From positions 1 through 7,547 of the forward strand of contig JAPUIC010000051.1 of the NCBI GenBank assembly GCA_027297425.1: a stretch of 7,547 bases of DNA, given 5' to 3'. Positions 5,362 to 7,547 of this stretch are shown here, in pieces. The position numbers were made by a program, and so were the translations under genes. The notes below the pieces were generated by a model, which was not told where the DNA came from, ran no database searches, and saw only the letters and a list, made by a program, of their open reading frames with translations. Source of the stretch: Nitrososphaerota archaeon (GTDB taxonomy: Archaea; Thermoproteota; Nitrososphaeria; Nitrososphaerales; JAPUIC01). How positions within the stretch are numbered: position 1 is the stretch's first letter; each line of letters starts with the position of its first letter.

Positions 5362-6330
5362 TCATGATTCCGATCTCTTTGCGTAGAGCCAACACGCAGT
5401 CTTCTGAGTATTTTGGATAATAGTAGGTGGATCTTGACGAGAGCAGATTTCCATCACCTTATGGCATCTAGGGTGAAATCTGCAGCCTGTGGGTGGATTA
5501 GTTAGATCTGGGGGAGTACCAGGAATAAACTCCAACTTGCGCTTTCTTCCTTTAAGCCTTGGAACACTTTTTAGCAATTTGTCTGTATATGGATGCTTCG
5601 GTGAATTGTATACCTCCTCTAGAGAGCCAAACTCAACCATCCGTCCAGCATACATGATACCTACCTTATCTGCGATTTCTGAAATTAAACCTAGATCATG
5701 AGTTATCAAGATAATTGAAAGTCCCTGTTCCCTCTTTAACTTCTTAAGTAGATTTATGACCTGGGCTTGAACGATGACGTCTAAAGCAGTCGTAGGCTCA
5801 TCCGCTATTACGATCTTCGGGTTTAATATTAAAGCCATGGCAATAATTACTCTTTGTTTCATTCCACCACTTAATTCATGGGGATATCGATGGAAAACGT
5901 CCTTGTTCATCCCTACACTTTTTAGAACATCAATAGATTTTGATTCTGCATCCTTCTTAGATATCTTTTGATGATAGAGCAATGGTTCTTCCAATTGATG
6001 CCCGATAGTGTAGACAGGGTTCAACGCACTCATAGCTCCTTGGAAAATCGTCGAAATTTTTCGCCATCTAACCTCCTTTCTGAACCTATTCTCATTCATA
6101 GTAGCTATGTCCTGCCCATCGATTCTGATCTTGCCTCCCGATACCCATCCATTAGGTGGGAGAAGTTTCATCAACGATAGGCCAAGTGTCGTCTTGCCGC
6201 AACCAGACTCACCTGCTATCCCGAGTGATTCTCCCTTCTCAATTTGAAAAGATACCCCGTCGACCGCCTTTACTACGTCACCTCTCGCAGTGTAGTATGT
6301 TTGAAGGTCTTCTACATCTAAGAGTGGCAA
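5362..6330 (-). CDS. Peptide/nickel-type ABC transporter ATPase, DppD/OppD-like
   Basis: This is the partner ATPase of the DppF-like protein. The 322 residues carry Walker A GESGCGKT (40-47), the Q-loop Gln97 in IFQGAMSALNP (the typical DppD form), the signature LSGGM (153-157) with Met in place of Gln as is usual for DppD, Walker B IVIADEP (173-179) with Glu178, and the H-loop His211. HPYTDKLL and the cysteine pattern C283, C289, C296 and C313 form the C-terminal extension, a likely [4Fe-4S] site. The start is TTG at 6330, 4 bp after the permease stop. The protein N-terminus PLLDVEDLQTYY aligns with DppD starts, and no ATG is better placed. The tight spacing indicates one transcript with the permease and the DppF-like gene. 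Confidence 0.94.
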   Translation of the reverse strand: MPLLDVEDLQTYYTARGDVVKAVDGVSFQIEKGESLGIAGESGCGKTTLGLSLMKLLPPNGWVSGGKIRIDGQDIATMNENRFRKEVRWRKISTIFQGAMSALNPVYTIGHQLEEPLLYHQKISKKDAESKSIDVLKSVGMNKDVFHRYPHELSGGMKQRVIIAMALILNPKIVIADEPTTALDVIVQAQVINLLKKLKREQGLSIILITHDLGLISEIADKVGIMYAGRMVEFGSLEEVYNSPKHPYTDKLLKSVPRLKGRKRKLEFIPGTPPDLTNPPTGCRFHPRCHKVMEICSRQDPPTIIQNTQKTACWLYAKRSES

Positions 6331-6333
6331 TTG

Positions 6334-6341
6334 ATCATCTC
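6334..6341 (-). promoter_or_regulatory. Possible ribosome-binding site for the TTG-started dppD-like gene
   Basis: GAGATGAT lies 3 nt before the TTG at 6330 and overlaps the end of the permease gene. It matches 7 of 8 bases of GAGGTGAT, the complement of the usual archaeal 16S rRNA tail. It supports the TTG start, but a short match of this kind could be chance. Confidence 0.4.
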
Positions 6342-7547
6342 TTCATTTTGGGATTAATAATAGACTCTACAGCCGTGCCAATAAGAACGAACGCCAGACC
6401 TGTACTGGCTATCATGAACCCTGGAGGCAGGATCCACCACCACATCCCTCGTGCAGCTGCACCAAACTGGTGGGCGTCATGTAGGAGCTGTCCCCAAGTA
6501 GGCAAGGTTGGATCTCCAAGACCCAAGAAGCTTAATCCGGCCTCGGTCAATATAGCAGCAGGTACGGATAGCGCAATTGAGGCCAATGCATATGGTGCTG
6601 TTTGAGGGATAATATGCTTGAAAATTATCCGCCATCGTGAGGCACCGATCAATTCAGCTGCCTCAACATAGCCCGTATTTTTCAATTGAAGGGTCATACT
6701 TCTGCTGACCTTTGCGATCCCGACCCAACCAAAAATTACGAGATAAAAAATAACGAATATGATACTATTTCCTACTGATATGGTCAAGATTATTAGAAAT
6801 GGCAAAGCAGGAAGAGCATAGACAAGATCATTTGCTCTCATCATAATCTCGTCTGTACGCTTCCCATGATACCCGCTCACCACGCCATACACTATCCCGA
6901 TCCCAACGGCTAAGGTAGCTACAGATAGCCCTATCGCCAATGCAATAGGAGTACCCCAAATTACTCCGAGGAATAGATCTCTCCTTAAATCATCAGTTCC
7001 CAGGAGTCCAAAGACTTTCCCCCCTATGATCAGGACTGTACTCTCTAGTTGGTCCTCCTCGTCAAAAAGGAAGAAGGTAGCATTGAACAGGTAAGTGCCT
7101 TTTAGCACATTAGCAGTCTGAGCTTTTATCATTCCATCTTCTTTTTCTGCCAATATAGATACTTGTGGACTAACCTCATCTATGCTGATAGATCCCTCCA
7201 AGACGTTATCGAGAAACTGAGCAGTACCCAACCGTAGATTTCGATCCGTTGAAAACAACGTTCCGTTGTAGAGATATCTCGTAATTCTTGGAGGTTTCGG
7301 AGGAAGCGTTATGCTAGATAGCTCTACCTTCTCACCGTCCGGTCTTAGGACCGAGAATTCTAGGAATGGTGGATTTCCCACATAAGAGACATCATAGTCG
7401 AGCATGAAATCGTTCGGGAACCCGTCAAACTGAAAATCGAATGTATAGATGTGGCTTACAACGGATATGCCTCCAAAGTCACGCTCTTCTACCCTAGGAT
7501 GATCAAAGATCAAATGTTCGGGTTGTTTGACTTCAGAGAAATAATTG
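6335..7547 (-). CDS. Peptide/nickel-type ABC transporter permease, DppC-like, 5' end outside the window
   Basis: The frame stays open to the last base (404 visible residues), so the gene begins beyond 7547; the TTG at 7513 is an internal Leu codon. DppC-type permeases form the import channel with a DppB partner. Fragment residues 1 to about 180 are soluble, beta-rich in appearance, with N-x-S/T sites at 94 and 155, which fits an extracytoplasmic insert after a first helix lying outside the window. Then come LLGTDDLRRD (181-190), the hallmark just before the channel domain, and five membrane helices (about 199-222, 241-259, 261-280, 319-344 and 370-393). The EAA loop YVEAAELIGASRW...IIP (293-314) contacts the ATPases. 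It stops 4 bp before the dppD-like start. Ordinary bacterial DppC proteins are about 300 residues, so the insert makes this one unusually long. Confidence 0.92.
   Translation of the reverse strand, partial: NYFSEVKQPEHLIFDHPRVEERDFGGISVVSHIYTFDFQFDGFPNDFMLDYDVSYVGNPPFLEFSVLRPDGEKVELSSITLPPKPPRITRYLYNGTLFSTDRNLRLGTAQFLDNVLEGSISIDEVSPQVSILAEKEDGMIKAQTANVLKGTYLFNATFFLFDEEDQLESTVLIIGGKVFGLLGTDDLRRDLFLGVIWGTPIALAIGLSVATLAVGIGIVYGVVSGYHGKRTDEIMMRANDLVYALPALPFLIILTISVGNSIIFVIFYLVIFGWVGIAKVSRSMTLQLKNTGYVEAAELIGASRWRIIFKHIIPQTAPYALASIALSVPAAILTEAGLSFLGLGDPTLPTWGQLLHDAHQFGAAARGMWWWILPPGFMIASTGLAFVLIGTAVESIINPKMKR

Noticed and set aside
6156..6605. 149-codon plus-strand open frame opposite the permease and ATPase genes
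   Set aside because: It lies antisense across two well-supported genes and their junction, and its composition does not resemble any known domain; it is a shadow of the coding strand.
7511..7513. TTG as the start of the DppC-like permease
   Set aside because: The frame remains open for 11 more codons to the window edge, and a DppC protein needs an N-terminal membrane helix that is not present after this codon.

Overview
This window is chromosomal DNA from an archaeon. The clearest marker is a complete TATA-binding protein gene. Supporting signs are an archaeal/ER-type signal peptidase I (Ser/His rather than Ser/Lys), TATA boxes placed so that mRNAs would begin at the start codon, frequent TTG and GTG starts, and a PyrE with the archaeal-style loop. 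The base composition (a little under half G+C) and gene mix would suit a mesophilic TACK-group archaeon such as Nitrososphaeria/Thaumarchaeota or Bathyarchaeia. That lineage guess is an inference, not something the window proves.

Layout: (1) 1-363, plus strand: the C-terminal 120 residues of an M50 (site-2 protease type) membrane metalloprotease. (2) 350-1453, minus: a LarA/DUF2088-fold protein that appears to lack the nickel-pincer and catalytic residues of lactate racemase; its 3' end overlaps the protease gene tail to tail. (3) 1454-1509: a 56-bp divergent promoter with one TATATA element exactly midway between the two start codons. (4) 1510-2127, plus: pyrE, orotate phosphoribosyltransferase. 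(5) 2143-2700, minus: tbp, with its own near-perfect TATA box and a leaderless TTG start. (6) 2740-3653, minus: signal peptidase I preceded by a small two-helix membrane protein of unknown function. (7) 3654-3844: a 191-bp stretch without a confident gene. (8) 3845-7547, minus: an operon running in from beyond the right edge, encoding a peptide/nickel-type ABC permease (DppC-like, 5' end cut off by the window), two ATPases (DppD-like and DppF-like), and a PD-(D/E)XK nuclease-like protein whose ATG overlaps the dppF stop codon by four bases.

How they work together: DppC with its (off-window) DppB partner would form the membrane channel, DppD and DppF power it, and an off-window lipoprotein would bind the peptide or related ligand. 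The other genes are single-function housekeeping genes (pyrimidine salvage/synthesis, basal transcription, protein export, intramembrane proteolysis). I see no mobile element, CRISPR array, tRNA, rRNA or clear defence island. The most interesting points are the symmetric shared promoter, the catalytically degenerate LarA homologue, the nuclease coupled to a transporter operon, and a marked excess of GATC sites across the window.
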